The notes: generated by a model from the sequence alone, not told the origin. 64,000 nt of DNA from an uncultured Coriobacteriaceae bacterium (GCA_902793195.1 CADBCS010000020.1:1-64000); one strand, 5' to 3'; counted from the first letter of the stretch, positions 33,717 through 43,306 are shown. Translations and numbers: made by a program.

Positions 33717-34325
33717 TCACGTGGAGCCCCACAGTCGTGCGAAGCGCATGAGCACGCGCGCGGTCGCGCCCCACACCAAGGGGTCGCTTCCCAGGTAGAA
33801 CGGGACGCCACTTCTGTGCGAGCGCCACTTGTACCGTTTGCCGTTTGGAATGAGCTCCCACGGAAAGTCGTCGGGAAACTCGGGCCGCATGCCAACCTCA
33901 AACACGCGTGGCTCGTGGCTCGCGAGCCAGCTCAGGGGCAGGCAAAAGGTGCGGTCCACCTCGTCGGCCGAGAAGGTCCCCTCGTATCCCTCCAACGTCC
34001 CCACGAACACGTGGAGCGACCGTCCGTTGGGCCCGGGCTCGACACCCATGTTGCCCACGATGCCAATCTGGTCCTCGCCAACAAGAAGCTCCTCGCACGT
34101 CTCGCGGATCGCCGCCTCGAGCGGGGTCTCGCCAGGTTCGATGCCTCCACCGGGGAGGCAGACCTCGCCCGGCTGTACGGCGAGCGTCTTTGCGCGGACC
34201 TCGAGTAGGACCTCGGGGCCATCCTCGCCCTCCACGAGCGGGATGAGAACCGCCGCGTCGCGTGTCGTCGACTCCTTTTCCTGCCGATAGCGCTCAATCG
34301 CGCCCTTTAGCGCGAAGAGGTCCAC
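33717..34325 (-). CDS. NUDIX hydrolase, CoA pyrophosphatase-like
   Basis: 202 aa. NUDIX box GGGIEPGETPLEAAIRETCE then ELL preceded by VQPGEVCLPGG; the LPGG/SFPGG segment before the box and the overall length are those of NudL/YeaB CoA diphosphatases. It continues with VGNMGVEPGPNGRSLHVFVG and ends in a long C-terminal half (WLASHEPRVFEVG...). Likely cleaves CoA or a related dinucleotide; substrate inferred from family. Confidence 0.85.
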   Translation of the reverse strand: MDLFALKGAIERYRQEKESTTRDAAVLIPLVEGEDGPEVLLEVRAKTLAVQPGEVCLPGGGIEPGETPLEAAIRETCEELLVGEDQIGIVGNMGVEPGPNGRSLHVFVGTLEGYEGTFSADEVDRTFCLPLSWLASHEPRVFEVGMRPEFPDDFPWELIPNGKRYKWRSHRSGVPFYLGSDPLVWGATARVLMRFARLWGST

Positions 34326-34385
34326 GTGCCTCTCCTTCCGTTTGGTCTGCGCCTCGCAGCCCCGGTACCCTATGCCGACCAGTTA

Positions 34386-35102
34386 CTATCGCCACGGGCG
34401 CACGTCGTCAATCCAGCCGTTCGCCTTCCAATACTTGTAGTCCGCGTACTCGGGGTCGGCCTTCCCAAGGCCGGTCTGCATCTGCCGGACGGCGAGGAAC
34501 TTGGCCTTGGTCGCCGCGCTCACGCGCGCGGGCTTGTCGTAGTTGATGGACAGCAGGCTTCGAGCCGTCTTCTGCAGGTGCTTGGTGAGGGCGTCGCGCC
34601 TCCTCTGCGAGAGGTTGTCCCACGAGATGTCCCCCATCAGCTTAAGGGAGCACGTCTTTATGGAGCTGACGCCCCACCATGAGAGGCTGTCGGCAATGTC
34701 GTTCGCGGCCCGCTTGGCGCCCGCGCCCAGGCACTGCGTAATGATCACGGCCCGCTTGCCAAACATCTCCCTTGCCGGTCTGTGGGGCATCCAGCGATAG
34801 CCAAGGTGGTCGAGCAGGTTCTTCATGGCGCCGGTCGCATGGAAGACGTACGCGGGCGAGACAAACACCAATAGGTCCGCCTCGAGCATGGCCTTCTCGA
34901 TCCTCTGCACGTATTGCGCGTCCTTGCACGCGTGCTCGTCTTGTAGGAAGCACCGCGTGCATCCAACGCAGAAGTTTGGACAATCCCGCGGAAGATAGAA
35001 CTCCGTTATCTCCGCCCGGTCGCGAAACGGCTCGAGAAAGATCTCCTTGAGCCGAAAGGTCGTGCCGTGCTTCTGCGTCCCGTTTACAACAACAACTCTC
35101 AT
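34386..35102 (-). CDS. flavodoxin-fold NAD(P)H-dependent oxidoreductase
   Basis: 238 aa. MRVVVVNGTQKHGTTFRLKE is the FMN-binding first strand and loop; NFCVGCTRCFLQDEHACKDA is the Cys-rich insert of this iron-sulfur-flavoprotein-like/NADPH-dependent FMN reductase group; LLVFVSPAYVFHATGAMKNL fits the second flavin contact. The cluster spacing C-x2-C-x3-C... is not the classical four-Cys Isf motif, so cluster binding is uncertain. Electron partner unknown. Confidence 0.88.
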   Translation of the reverse strand: MRVVVVNGTQKHGTTFRLKEIFLEPFRDRAEITEFYLPRDCPNFCVGCTRCFLQDEHACKDAQYVQRIEKAMLEADLLVFVSPAYVFHATGAMKNLLDHLGYRWMPHRPAREMFGKRAVIITQCLGAGAKRAANDIADSLSWWGVSSIKTCSLKLMGDISWDNLSQRRRDALTKHLQKTARSLLSINYDKPARVSAATKAKFLAVRQMQTGLGKADPEYADYKYWKANGWIDDVRPWR

Positions 35103-35297
35103 GCTGTCCCTTCCATGGTGCGCAAACCCCTGCGGAGCACATGTTTGTTGGAACTATAGCATGCGGCGCCTTGGGGGCAAGCGGAAGACACGGGACTCGT
35201 GCGTGACGCGGCTCGGGGCAACACATCGTTGCGTGACGCCCGGGGCATGCCGCTCGTATACTAAAGGTGTTGATAGACGCGAACAGAGGAGGTCGCA

Positions 35298-35759
35298 ATG
35301 GCCATAAAAGACGTCCTGCCCCAAATGCGCAAGGAGAGGGGTCTCACGCAGGAGGAGCTTGCCCGCAAGCTCTTCGTAACGCGACAGGCCGTAAGTCGCT
35401 GGGAGAACGGGGAGACGACGCCGAGCATCGACATGAGCAAGCTCATCGCCGCCGAGCTCGACGTGCCCGTGATGCGCCTGCTCGACCTGCCGCAGGAGCC
35501 GTCGTGCCAGTGTTGCGGCACGCCGTTCTCGGTGCCCAACATGGACAAGGGCAAGAACGCCGACGGTACCGAGAACCCCGACTACTGCAAGTGGTGCTAC
35601 GACGAGGGGTCGTTTGCCAACGCGACGATGGACGACGTAATAGAGAAGTCGGCTCCCTACCTGGTGCAGGCTACGGGCGTGAGCCTCGACGAGGCCGTGT
35701 CCTTTATGGGCGCGCTGCTCCCCACGCTCGGGCGCTGGAAGGACGGCTCGTCCAACTGA
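35298..35759 (+). CDS. XRE-family regulator with C-terminal zinc ribbon
   Basis: 153 aa, AGGAGG at 35287-35292 before ATG. Residues 5-60 form an HTH_3 domain (RKERGLTQEELARKLFVTRQ, AVSRWENGETTPS). Residues 70-105 hold CQCCGTPFS ... YCKWCYDEGSF, a four-Cys ribbon of the putative zinc-ribbon family, followed by a helical end. Such HTH-ribbon proteins are common in clostridia and Coriobacteriia. Targets unknown. Confidence 0.88.
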   Translation: MAIKDVLPQMRKERGLTQEELARKLFVTRQAVSRWENGETTPSIDMSKLIAAELDVPVMRLLDLPQEPSCQCCGTPFSVPNMDKGKNADGTENPDYCKWCYDEGSFANATMDDVIEKSAPYLVQATGVSLDEAVSFMGALLPTLGRWKDGSSN

Positions 35760-35876
35760 GCCGCCATCCAACTGGGTCGCCGAGAAACTCCCACGCGGCA
35801 TGGGGACGGCCACTCTTGTATTGGGTATCATAGCTATAGACCATACCCAGCAAAACGAGGTGGGAGGCGTTTGTCC

Positions 35877-36533
35877 ATGCGCATTGAAGCATATGCCAGG
35901 CACGTTTTGGCGGCAATGGGGGCGGTGGCCCTTGCTCTGGGGATGGGTGGCTGCCTCCGGATTTCGGCGAACCCGGACGACGGCAAGCCGGCGCCGGTCG
36001 AGATAGAGTCCACCCAAACGGACGAGATGTTCGACAAGACCGTGGGGGGCTCCGAGTTCTATGTGTTCCAGCTGGGAGACGAGACCAGAGAGACCAGCGA
36101 CTACCACTACAGCGTGGACCTCCATGGGGAAGAGCTCCAGGACGGTCACTTCTACAAGGTCGTGGCGGATGTGACGTACCTCAACGGCGGCATGGCCGGA
36201 TACGTGGACTATCCCCAGATCGAGCAGGTGATCAGCTGCGAGGAGGTGTCCCCGTTCGACATGGGCCTGCCGTCCACCGAGGACAAGCGATACGGCCTCA
36301 CGCTCATTGGCGACTACGCCGACGGCGACGTGCTGTACTATGGGATAACGGAGCAGGCGGTGTGGAAGGACGGGGAGTGGGTCTATACGTACGGCAAGGA
36401 GCTTGAGCTACCGGATGGCACCGAGGTGGCCGTCCGCTCCGGCGTCACCGAGGACGAGGTGCAGGCCGGCATCAAGAAGGGCGTCCTTTCGTGCGAGGAC
36501 TACTTTGTCCTGCCGCCAAAGAAGGCCGAGTAA
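35877..36533 (+). CDS. lipoprotein of unknown function
   Basis: 218 aa. ATG 35877 lies nine bases after GGAGG; TTG 35871 is too close to it. Signal peptide with lipobox GMGGC (Cys about 26). The mature part is acidic and beta-rich (SEFYVFQLGDETRETSDYHY, YKVVADVTYLNGGMAGYVDY) without a recognised domain. Preceded by its own gap after the XRE gene; ends in a strong hairpin. Confidence 0.8.
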   Translation: MRIEAYARHVLAAMGAVALALGMGGCLRISANPDDGKPAPVEIESTQTDEMFDKTVGGSEFYVFQLGDETRETSDYHYSVDLHGEELQDGHFYKVVADVTYLNGGMAGYVDYPQIEQVISCEEVSPFDMGLPSTEDKRYGLTLIGDYADGDVLYYGITEQAVWKDGEWVYTYGKELELPDGTEVAVRSGVTEDEVQAGIKKGVLSCEDYFVLPPKKAE

Positions 36534-36540
36534 AGAGAAA

Positions 36541-36613
36541 AACGGTCACGCGTGCACGGGTGGTCTTCTCCCAAGTGGGGTTTTGCAAAGACCCCTTGCA
36601 CCCGTGACCGTAT
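36541..36613. terminator. long imperfect hairpin between convergent genes, family B
   Basis: ACGGTCACGCGTGCACGGG pairs with the region CCCTTGCACCCGTGACCGT about 40 bases later, with small bulges. The same element, with perfect 15-bp arms, occurs at 54952-55029, also between convergent genes. Confidence 0.75.
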
Positions 36614-36642
36614 TTGCGTGGCCGTTATTGTGAGGTTTGGCA

Positions 36643-37161
36643 TCACGAGAGGCCGATGCTGCCCAGCCAGCCCCAGCGGGGTTCGTCCATAAGGCCATAG
36701 GCCGAGAGCCACAGCTCGAGCGGAACGATGCGCACCTCGTCAGCCACGCAATCCATCATCTGGTCGTCGCCAATGTAGATGCCCACGTGGCCATGCCTCG
36801 TTCCGGCCACGGTATAGGGATGCCTTCCCGTTGCCACGATCATGCCCACCTTCAGCTCGGCGGGGTCGCGGTGCGGGCAGTAGCTGTTGTAGAGCGTGGC
36901 GGCGTCTCCCAGCACCACCCCCAGACCCAGCCGAGAGAAGCTCTGCTCGACCCAGCTTGCGCAGAGGTCGGTGCCGGGGGAGGGGGTGCCGTGAGCGCAG
37001 GCGACGAACCTGCGCTGCAGCGCGCTGGCGTCCATGCGACGCTGCGGCTCGTGCCCGGCAGGAACCGTGCGTATGGCGGGTTGGCCCCACTTCGAGACCC
37101 CGTCGCGTGCTAACCCGCTCTTCTCGAGCTGCGTGGCAAGCCGTGCGAGCTGTTCTGTCAC
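36643..37161 (-). CDS. NlpC/P60-type cysteine hydrolase
   Basis: 172 aa. The catalytic Cys67 sits in GTDLCASWVEQSFSRLGLG and the His in GTRHGHVGIYIGDDQMMDCV, the two landmarks of NlpC/P60 peptidases, which cut peptidoglycan stem peptides or other gamma-D-Glu bonds. No signal peptide is present, which is unusual for a wall enzyme, so it may act in the cytosol or be released otherwise. Its ATG overlaps the azoreductase stop (ATGA). Confidence 0.82.
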   Translation of the reverse strand: MTEQLARLATQLEKSGLARDGVSKWGQPAIRTVPAGHEPQRRMDASALQRRFVACAHGTPSPGTDLCASWVEQSFSRLGLGVVLGDAATLYNSYCPHRDPAELKVGMIVATGRHPYTVAGTRHGHVGIYIGDDQMMDCVADEVRIVPLELWLSAYGLMDEPRWGWLGSIGLS

Positions 37162-37727
37162 GATGCGTGGGACTCAAGCGCAGCCAAGAGCTTTGCCTCC
37201 ACGTCTGCACCCAGCATGTCCAGGGACTCGGCATAGACGAACTGCACCTCGGGAATGTGCCAAAACGCGTTGGAGAGCGTGCGTACGTAGCCAAAGGCGT
37301 GGTCGTCGACGCCTGCGGGAATCGGGCCGCCCGCCGTGGACACAAAGGTGAGCCGCTGCGCACGGCACAGGCTTGCATACTCGCCCGTGTCGGTTATGTC
37401 GAACGTCACGCCCTGGGAGCACACGAGCTCCAGGTAGTCGTGCAGCTTGGCGGGAATGCCATAGTTCCACACAGGGGCGGCCATGAGGATGTCGTCGGCC
37501 GCGGCGAACTGCTTGGCCACGTCGAACAGCGCGTCGTCGTAGGTGGCGCGTGCGACGGCGTCGTTGTACAGAGCGATGCTGCGGCTGTCGAGGGGACGGA
37601 TGTCCATCTCGCCGATGCGCAGCTCCTCGTAGCGGTCCGCTCCCCACGCGCGCTCGATCCATGCGCGGGCGATTCGCTCGGTGCGCGAATCCTCGCGCAT
37701 GCAGGCGTTCACGAACAGTCGTGTCAT
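37158..37727 (-). CDS. azoR: FMN-dependent NADH-azoreductase family
   Basis: 189 aa from ATG 37727, behind GGAAGGAAGG. Flavodoxin-like fold with FVNACMREDSRTERIARAW, ILMAAPVWNYGIPAKLHDYL (the PMWNFxxPxxLK-like motif), and TFVSTAGGPIPAG. Family enzymes reduce azo dyes and quinones with NAD(P)H through FMN. Overlaps the NlpC/P60 gene by four bases. Confidence 0.85.
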   Translation of the reverse strand: MTRLFVNACMREDSRTERIARAWIERAWGADRYEELRIGEMDIRPLDSRSIALYNDAVARATYDDALFDVAKQFAAADDILMAAPVWNYGIPAKLHDYLELVCSQGVTFDITDTGEYASLCRAQRLTFVSTAGGPIPAGVDDHAFGYVRTLSNAFWHIPEVQFVYAESLDMLGADVEAKLLAALESHAS

Positions 37728-37787
37728 GGTTGGCCTTCCTTCCTTATTGCGCACGTTGCCAGGTGCGGCTGTGCCGACGTGCGTCTC

Positions 37788-38219
37788 CTACTCCTCGGCC
37801 TTCTCGACCTTGTTGCGGTCGATGATGTCGGCCAGCGTCTTGCCGTTGAGGTATTCCGACGTGACCCGACCCAGGTCGCGCCACACCGAGATGGTGGAGC
37901 AGGTGTCCACCACCGGACAGATGCGGCCGCTCGTGCAGTCCAGGCACCCAACGGGAGCGAGCGAGCCCTCCGCGGCGCGCAGGATCTGCCCGAGGGTGTA
38001 CTCCTCGGGCTTGCGGGTGAGCTGGTAGCCGCCGCCTTTGCCGCGAAGGCTCTTTACGTAACCCGCCTTGCTCATGAGCGAGATTACCTGCTCCAGGTAC
38101 TTGCGCGAGATGTTCTGCCGCTTGGCCACGTCACCCAGCGACACCCAGCCGTCGTGCATGGCCAGGTCGGCCATGGCACGCAGCGCATATTGTCCTTTGG
38201 TCGAGAACATCCCAGCCAT
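37788..38219 (-). CDS. Rrf2-family iron-sulfur-sensing regulator
   Basis: 143 aa. ATG 38219 (MAGMFSTKGQYA) is nine bases after GGGAGGT; ATG 38210 is possible. N-terminal winged helix (QYALRAMADLAMHDGWVSLG, ISRKYLEQVISLMSKAGYVK, GKGGGYQL), then GCLDCTSGRICPVVDTC, supplying cysteines for a cluster as in IscR/SufR. Placed 49 bases after sufU on the same strand, so it is probably the regulator of the suf operon and may be co-transcribed. Confidence 0.9.
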   Translation of the reverse strand: MAGMFSTKGQYALRAMADLAMHDGWVSLGDVAKRQNISRKYLEQVISLMSKAGYVKSLRGKGGGYQLTRKPEEYTLGQILRAAEGSLAPVGCLDCTSGRICPVVDTCSTISVWRDLGRVTSEYLNGKTLADIIDRNKVEKAEE

Positions 38220-38268
38220 GCTACCCATACCTCCCTCTGCACGGAGGGGAGGGGCCAACGCCGACGTG

Positions 38269-38727
38269 TCACTCGGTCGTGGTCGCTCCCGAATCGCCTT
38301 CGTCCTTGAGCATCTCCGCTAGCGTGCGCCACGCCAGCTCCGCGCACTTAACGCGTGCAGGCATGTGGCTCACGTCCTTGAGCAGTGCCGCCTCGTCGAG
38401 TTGCGCCAGGCGTGCCTCGTCCTTCTCGGAACCGGTGATCATGCCCTTGAACAGGTCGCATAGCGCCAGGGCCTCCTGCGGCGTCTTGCCAACCATGAGG
38501 TCGCTCATCATGTCGGCCGAGGCCATGGACACGGCGCACCCGTGCCCGGTGTAGGAGGCCTCCTCGATGCGGCCGGAGTCGTTGAGGCGGATGGCCAGGC
38601 GAAGCTCGTCGCCACACGAGGGGTTTACGCCGTCGTGCACGTGGGTGGCGTCCTCCAGCTCGTACTTGTAGTCCGGATGGGCCACGTGGTCCATAAACTG
38701 CTCGCTGTAGAGGCTAGCGACTTCCAT
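38269..38727 (-). CDS. sufU: SufU, scaffold/sulfur-acceptor protein
   Basis: 152 aa. The three conserved cysteines are in NPSCGDEL, GHGCAVSMASADMM and RVKCAELAW, with the Asp of CGDEL, the zinc-binding set of Gram-positive SufU. SufU accepts persulfide sulfur from SufS. Starts within the end of sufS (14-base overlap), so translation is coupled. Confidence 0.93.
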   Translation of the reverse strand: MEVASLYSEQFMDHVAHPDYKYELEDATHVHDGVNPSCGDELRLAIRLNDSGRIEEASYTGHGCAVSMASADMMSDLMVGKTPQEALALCDLFKGMITGSEKDEARLAQLDEAALLKDVSHMPARVKCAELAWRTLAEMLKDEGDSGATTTE

Positions 38728-39997
38728 GGAAGATCCTCCAAACCTGGTTGAGTCCGTCGATGAGCCGATCGATGTCGCCAGCATCGTTGTAGAAGGCGAC
38801 GCTCGCGCGGCAGGTGCTGTGCCAACCGAGATAGGTGAGCAGCGGTTGGGCGCAGTGGTGCCCGGCGCGGATGCACACGTCGTGCATGTCGAGGATGGAC
38901 GCCACGTCGTGCGGGTGTACGCCCTCGACGTCGAAGGAGATGGAGCTGATGTGCCGCTCGCCCTCCTTGGGGCCGATGATGGCGATCTGGGGCTGCTCGC
39001 GCAGCCGCTCGCACAGATAGATGGAGAGCAGTCGCTCGCGCTCCTCCACGGCCTGCATTCCCAGCCGCTCAATGTAGGTGAGGGCGGCGTCGGTGGCGTA
39101 GATGCCGGCCGCGTCCTGCGTGCCGGCCTCGAACTTCTGGGGAACCTGCGACCATACGGCACCGGTCTCGGTAACCAGGTCGATCATCTCGCCGCCCGTG
39201 AGGAACGGCGGCATGGCGTCGAGCAGGTCGGGCTTGCCCCACAGCACGCCAATGCCGAGCGGGCCTCCCAGCTTGTGACCCGAGAAGACCAGGAAGTCGC
39301 ATCCCAGCGCGCGCACGTCCACGTGAATGTGGGGAACGGACTGTGCTCCGTCCACCACGCACAGCGCGCCCATGTCGTGCGCGCGGGCGGCGATGGCCGC
39401 AACGTCGTTCTCCACGCCCAGCACGTTGGAGACGTGCGTCACCGAGACGATCTTGGCCTTGGGGCCAATCTTGCGCTCGATCTCCTCCTGGGTGATGCAG
39501 TAGTCGGTGTTGGGGCGCAGGTACACGAGGTCGGCGCCCGTGAGGGTGCAGACCTGCTGCCAGGGGATGAGGTTGGAGTGGTGCTCCATGACCGAGATCA
39601 CGACCTCGTCGCCAGGCCCCAGCTCGACGAGGTGCGACAACGTGTGGGACAGCAGGTTGAGCGCCTCGCTGGCGTTGCGCGTAAACACGATGGCGTCCTG
39701 CTGGGGATTGCCCGCGTCGTCGAGCGCGCTGATAAAGCGTGCTATGTGGGCCCTGGCCTCTGCGATCGCCTGGGTGGCCTCGGTCGAGAGCTTGTACAGG
39801 CCGCGCAACGGGTTCGCGTTCATCGTCTCGTAGAAGTGACGTTGGGCGTCGAGCACGGCGGCCGGCCGCTGCGCGGTCGCGGCGCTGTCCAAGAACGCGA
39901 GCTCGGGGTGAGCCAAGAGCAGCGGGAAGTCCGCTTTGAGGGCGCTCGCGCGAATGCTGGCGAGCTGTGCCTGGGTGAGCGAGCTGTCCATCGTCAT
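38714..39997 (-). CDS. sufS: SufS, group II cysteine desulfurase
   Basis: 427 aa. ATG 39997 overlaps the sufD stop (ATGA). PLP Lys242 in FSGHKLGGPLGIG, VMEHHSNLIPWQ, VDGAQSVPH (Asp/Gln contacts), and the persulfide Cys382 in AGHHCAQPLL identify SufS. It releases sulfur from cysteine for cluster assembly with SufU and SufBCD. Confidence 0.95.
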   Translation of the reverse strand: MTMDSSLTQAQLASIRASALKADFPLLLAHPELAFLDSAATAQRPAAVLDAQRHFYETMNANPLRGLYKLSTEATQAIAEARAHIARFISALDDAGNPQQDAIVFTRNASEALNLLSHTLSHLVELGPGDEVVISVMEHHSNLIPWQQVCTLTGADLVYLRPNTDYCITQEEIERKIGPKAKIVSVTHVSNVLGVENDVAAIAARAHDMGALCVVDGAQSVPHIHVDVRALGCDFLVFSGHKLGGPLGIGVLWGKPDLLDAMPPFLTGGEMIDLVTETGAVWSQVPQKFEAGTQDAAGIYATDAALTYIERLGMQAVEERERLLSIYLCERLREQPQIAIIGPKEGERHISSISFDVEGVHPHDVASILDMHDVCIRAGHHCAQPLLTYLGWHSTCRASVAFYNDAGDIDRLIDGLNQVWRIFHGSR

Positions 39998-41118
39998 TCG
40001 CCCTTTCTGTCTAGACCCAGCGCCTCCACCAGGTCGTTGGCCAGTTCGGCCCCAAGCACCTCGGTCGCACGCTCTACGACGGCGGCGCGAACCGTTGTGT
40101 TGGGAGCGGCAATAAGCGCGTCGTCGAACAGGGCGCGCACATAGAGGTTCTCGGCCTCCTCCAGGGAAAGGCCCCTGTCGCGTAGGTATTGGATCTGCTC
40201 GGGTCCGATGGAGCCGATGGTGGCCCCGTGGTTGCCCGCCACGTCGTCCTCGTCGCACAGGATAACGGGCATGGTCTTGTTGGTTACGTCATCCGAGAGC
40301 ACCAGCACGTTCTCGAGCTCGGACCCCTCCGAGCCGGCAGATCCGTGGACAAGGTCGATGGTCGCGCGAAGCGTCTTGCGCGCGCGGTCGTCGAGCACGC
40401 CCGACTCGCTCACGTTGGTACGTCCGTTCTTGCCGCGCATGCGAATGACGTGGTTTATGTCCAGTCGGTCGTCTCCACGACCCAGGTAGCGACAGCTCAG
40501 GTCGAAGCGGGCGTTGTGGCCGTTGAGCGAGCAGGCGAGGCCGGCCACGGTGGTGCCTGCGCCCAGGAAGAACTGGCGCACGTCGATGCGCGCACGGTCG
40601 TCGGCGACGATGCCCACCGACTCAATGTGCTGCCAGCCCTCGTTGGCCGCCACGAACTCGAGCACCGAGACGTGCGCGTCCCGCTCGGCGATGATGCGCA
40701 CCAGTGCGGCCGAGGTGTTGATGCCGTCCGCCTCGCTGCCCGAGGTGCCGATTCCCGCAGGTATGGCGTCTGTCGAGGGCATGCACACGACCACGGTGGC
40801 CTCGGCGCCGGCGCGCACCATCACGCCCGTGTCCATGCCGCTCACGACGATGGGCTCCTCGCGCCTCTCGCCCGCGCGTACCTCCACGTAGCGGGCGTCG
40901 CTGGCCTGTGACTCCACCCAGGCGGTTGCGTCTGGGCCCACGCCGCACTCGATGCCCTCGAAGAGCCGCGGCAGCGCAAAGTACACGTCGCCCGCGCGCG
41001 AGTGCCGGGGCACGGTGAGCGTGACGTCGTTGGTACGCAGGTAGTTCCATGTCTGCGCAGGGGGAGTGTTGATGCGTCCCAGGGTAAGCTCGGGCACGGC
41101 GGTCGTCTGGCTGTCCAT
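39994..41118 (-). CDS. sufD: SufD, cluster assembly protein
   Basis: 374 aa. The beta-helix core with LDDRARKTLRATIDLVHGSA and CDEDDVAGNHGATIGSIGPE then QIQYLRDRGLSLEEAENLYV are hallmark SufB/SufD C-terminal motifs. It forms SufBC2D with its neighbours. ATG 41118 shares one base with the sufB TAA. Confidence 0.95.
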   Translation of the reverse strand: MDSQTTAVPELTLGRINTPPAQTWNYLRTNDVTLTVPRHSRAGDVYFALPRLFEGIECGVGPDATAWVESQASDARYVEVRAGERREEPIVVSGMDTGVMVRAGAEATVVVCMPSTDAIPAGIGTSGSEADGINTSAALVRIIAERDAHVSVLEFVAANEGWQHIESVGIVADDRARIDVRQFFLGAGTTVAGLACSLNGHNARFDLSCRYLGRGDDRLDINHVIRMRGKNGRTNVSESGVLDDRARKTLRATIDLVHGSAGSEGSELENVLVLSDDVTNKTMPVILCDEDDVAGNHGATIGSIGPEQIQYLRDRGLSLEEAENLYVRALFDDALIAAPNTTVRAAVVERATEVLGAELANDLVEALGLDRKGE

Positions 41119-42542
41119 TATCCGATCGCTCCTTCCATCTCGAGCTTGATGAGGTTGTTCATCTCCACGGCGTACTCGAGCGGCAGCTCCTTGGAGACGG
41201 GATTGGCAAAGCCGCCCACGACCATGGTGCGCGCCTCTGCCTCCGAGCACCCGCGGCTCATGAGATAGAGCACGGTGTCGTCCGAGATGCGCCCGATCGT
41301 GGCCTCGTGGCCCACGTTGGCCGTGGCGTTGCGCACGTCCATGGCCGGTATGGTGTCGGAGCGCGATATGTCGTCGAGCATGAGCGACTGGCAGCTCACC
41401 GACGCGCGGGCGTTCGCGGCGCCCCTGCCCACCACCACGGAGCTGCGGAAGGTGTTGCAGCCACCGTCCTTGGAGATGGACTTGGTGTCCACGCTCGCCG
41501 TGGTGTCCGCGCCGTTGAGGATGACCTTGCAGCCCGTGTCGAGGTCCTGCGTGGCGCCGGCAAAGGTGATGCCGCTAAACTCGCAGCTGGAGCGGTCGCC
41601 GGCAAGGATGGTGGTGGGGTAGAGGTAGCTCACGTGGCTGCCAAACGAGCCGGACACCCACTCCATCTTCGCGTCCGCGGCAACGCGGGCGCGCTTGGTG
41701 TTGAGGTTGTACATGTTCTTGGACCAGTTCTCGATGGTCGAGTAGCGCAGGCGCGCGCGGTCCTTTACAAAGAGCTCCACCGCGCCGGCATGCAGGTTCG
41801 CCTCGTAGTACTTCGGTGCCGAGCAGCCCTCAATAAAGTGCAGGTCGGCGCCCTCCTCCACGATGATGAGCGTGTGCTCGAACTGTCCGGCCCCCTCGGC
41901 GTTGAGGCGGAAGTAGCTCTGCAGCGGGTACTCCACCTTCACGCCGGCGGGAACGTACACGAACGAGCCGCCCGACCACACCGCGTAGTGCAGCGCGGCG
42001 AACTTGTGGTCGGCGGGTGGGATGAGCTTGCCAAAGTACTCATGCACCACGGGCTCCCACTGGGGGTCGTGAAGCGCGTCCTCGATGGTGGTGTAGATGA
42101 CGCCGTCCTTGGCAACCTCCTCGCGCATGTTGTGATATACGATCTCGGAGTCGTACTGCGCCCCCACGCCCGCCAGGCTCTCGCGCTCCGCCTCGGGGAT
42201 GCCCAGCCGCTCGAACGTGGTCTTGATGTCGTCGGGCACGTCGTCCCAGTCCTTGGCCTGCTTGGTCTTGGGACTCACGTAGGTGGAGATGTGGTCCATG
42301 TCCAGGCCCGCGATGGAGGGACCCCAGTTGGGCGCCATCTCCTTGGCGTGGTAGGTGTCGAGGGCGGCCAGGCGCATCTGGAGCATCCAGTCGGGCTCGT
42401 CCTTCTTTGCGCTTATGGAGCGTACGATGTCGGGGGTCAGGCCGTCGTCGTAGCGCTCGTAGCCCTCCTCCGAATAGGTAAAGTCGTACAGCGACCGGTC
42501 GACGTCGGCGACTTGGGTACGCTTCCTCGTCCTCTCGCTCAC
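41118..42542 (-). CDS. sufB: SufB, cluster assembly scaffold
   Basis: 474 aa. Start is GTG 42542, overlapping the sufC stop as GTGA; a longer frame upstream is only the sufC shadow. KKDEPDWMLQMRLAALDTYH, SGGSFVYVPAGVKVEYPLQS, EGCSAPKY and VGHEATIGRISDDTVLYLMS with RGCSEAEA are SufB signatures. Confidence 0.95.
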   Translation of the reverse strand: MSERTRKRTQVADVDRSLYDFTYSEEGYERYDDGLTPDIVRSISAKKDEPDWMLQMRLAALDTYHAKEMAPNWGPSIAGLDMDHISTYVSPKTKQAKDWDDVPDDIKTTFERLGIPEAERESLAGVGAQYDSEIVYHNMREEVAKDGVIYTTIEDALHDPQWEPVVHEYFGKLIPPADHKFAALHYAVWSGGSFVYVPAGVKVEYPLQSYFRLNAEGAGQFEHTLIIVEEGADLHFIEGCSAPKYYEANLHAGAVELFVKDRARLRYSTIENWSKNMYNLNTKRARVAADAKMEWVSGSFGSHVSYLYPTTILAGDRSSCEFSGITFAGATQDLDTGCKVILNGADTTASVDTKSISKDGGCNTFRSSVVVGRGAANARASVSCQSLMLDDISRSDTIPAMDVRNATANVGHEATIGRISDDTVLYLMSRGCSEAEARTMVVGGFANPVSKELPLEYAVEMNNLIKLEMEGAIG

Positions 42543-43306
42543 TGGGCATCCGTCCCCTCGGCCGCGCGCTCGAACTGCTCGAAGCCATGCGCGTCGATGT
42601 CGTCGATCAGCGAGCCGGGACCCTCGGCAACCAGGCGCCCGCGCACCATAACGTGGGTCTGGTCTACCGAGAGGCGCTCGAGGATGCGCGTGTTGTGCGT
42701 GATGATGAGCAGCGTTCCGTCGCATGCCGCCCTATACGCCTCGATGCCGCGGCTCACCACGCTGAGTGCGTCTACGTCCAGGCCCGAGTCCGTCTCGTCC
42801 AGGATGGCCAGCTTGGGCTGGAGAAGCAGGAGCTGCAGCATCTCGATCTTCTTTTTCTCGCCGCCCGAGAAGCCCACGTTGAGCTCGCGGGTGATGAACG
42901 AGGAGTCCATGTCGAGCTGCTCGGCGATCTCGCCCACGCGGGCGCGGAACTTGCGCGCCGTCATCTTGAGCTCGGGGCGCTTTTGGGTGATGGTGCGCAG
43001 GTACGAGTACAGCGGTACGCCAGGCACCTCGACCGGGGCCTGGTAGCTGAGGAAGATGCCGGCGAGCGAGCGCTTGTCGGCGGACTGGTCGGTTATGTCG
43101 CACCCGTCAAACTGGATGCTGCCATCCGTCACCTGATAGGCGGGGTCGCCCATGATGACGCGGCCGAGCGTGGACTTGCCGGCGCCGTTTGGCCCCATGA
43201 GCACGTGCGTTTCGCGCGCGCCGAGGCTCAGGCTCACGTCGTGCAGGATGGGTTTGTCCTCGGTTCCCGCAAAGAGCCCGCTCACGCGGAGGAGGTGGTT
43301 AGACAT
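42539..43306 (-). CDS. sufC: SufC, ABC-type ATPase
   Basis: 255 aa, first gene of the operon. Walker A GPNGAGKST, Q-loop FLSYQAPVEVPG, signature GFSGGEKKKIEML, Walker B KLAILDETDSGLDVD and His in LIITHN. The E-T-D-S-G-L-D variant is typical for SufC. It drives conformational change in SufBCD. GGGAG eight bases before ATG. Confidence 0.96.
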   Translation of the reverse strand: MSNHLLRVSGLFAGTEDKPILHDVSLSLGARETHVLMGPNGAGKSTLGRVIMGDPAYQVTDGSIQFDGCDITDQSADKRSLAGIFLSYQAPVEVPGVPLYSYLRTITQKRPELKMTARKFRARVGEIAEQLDMDSSFITRELNVGFSGGEKKKIEMLQLLLLQPKLAILDETDSGLDVDALSVVSRGIEAYRAACDGTLLIITHNTRILERLSVDQTHVMVRGRLVAEGPGSLIDDIDAHGFEQFERAAEGTDAQ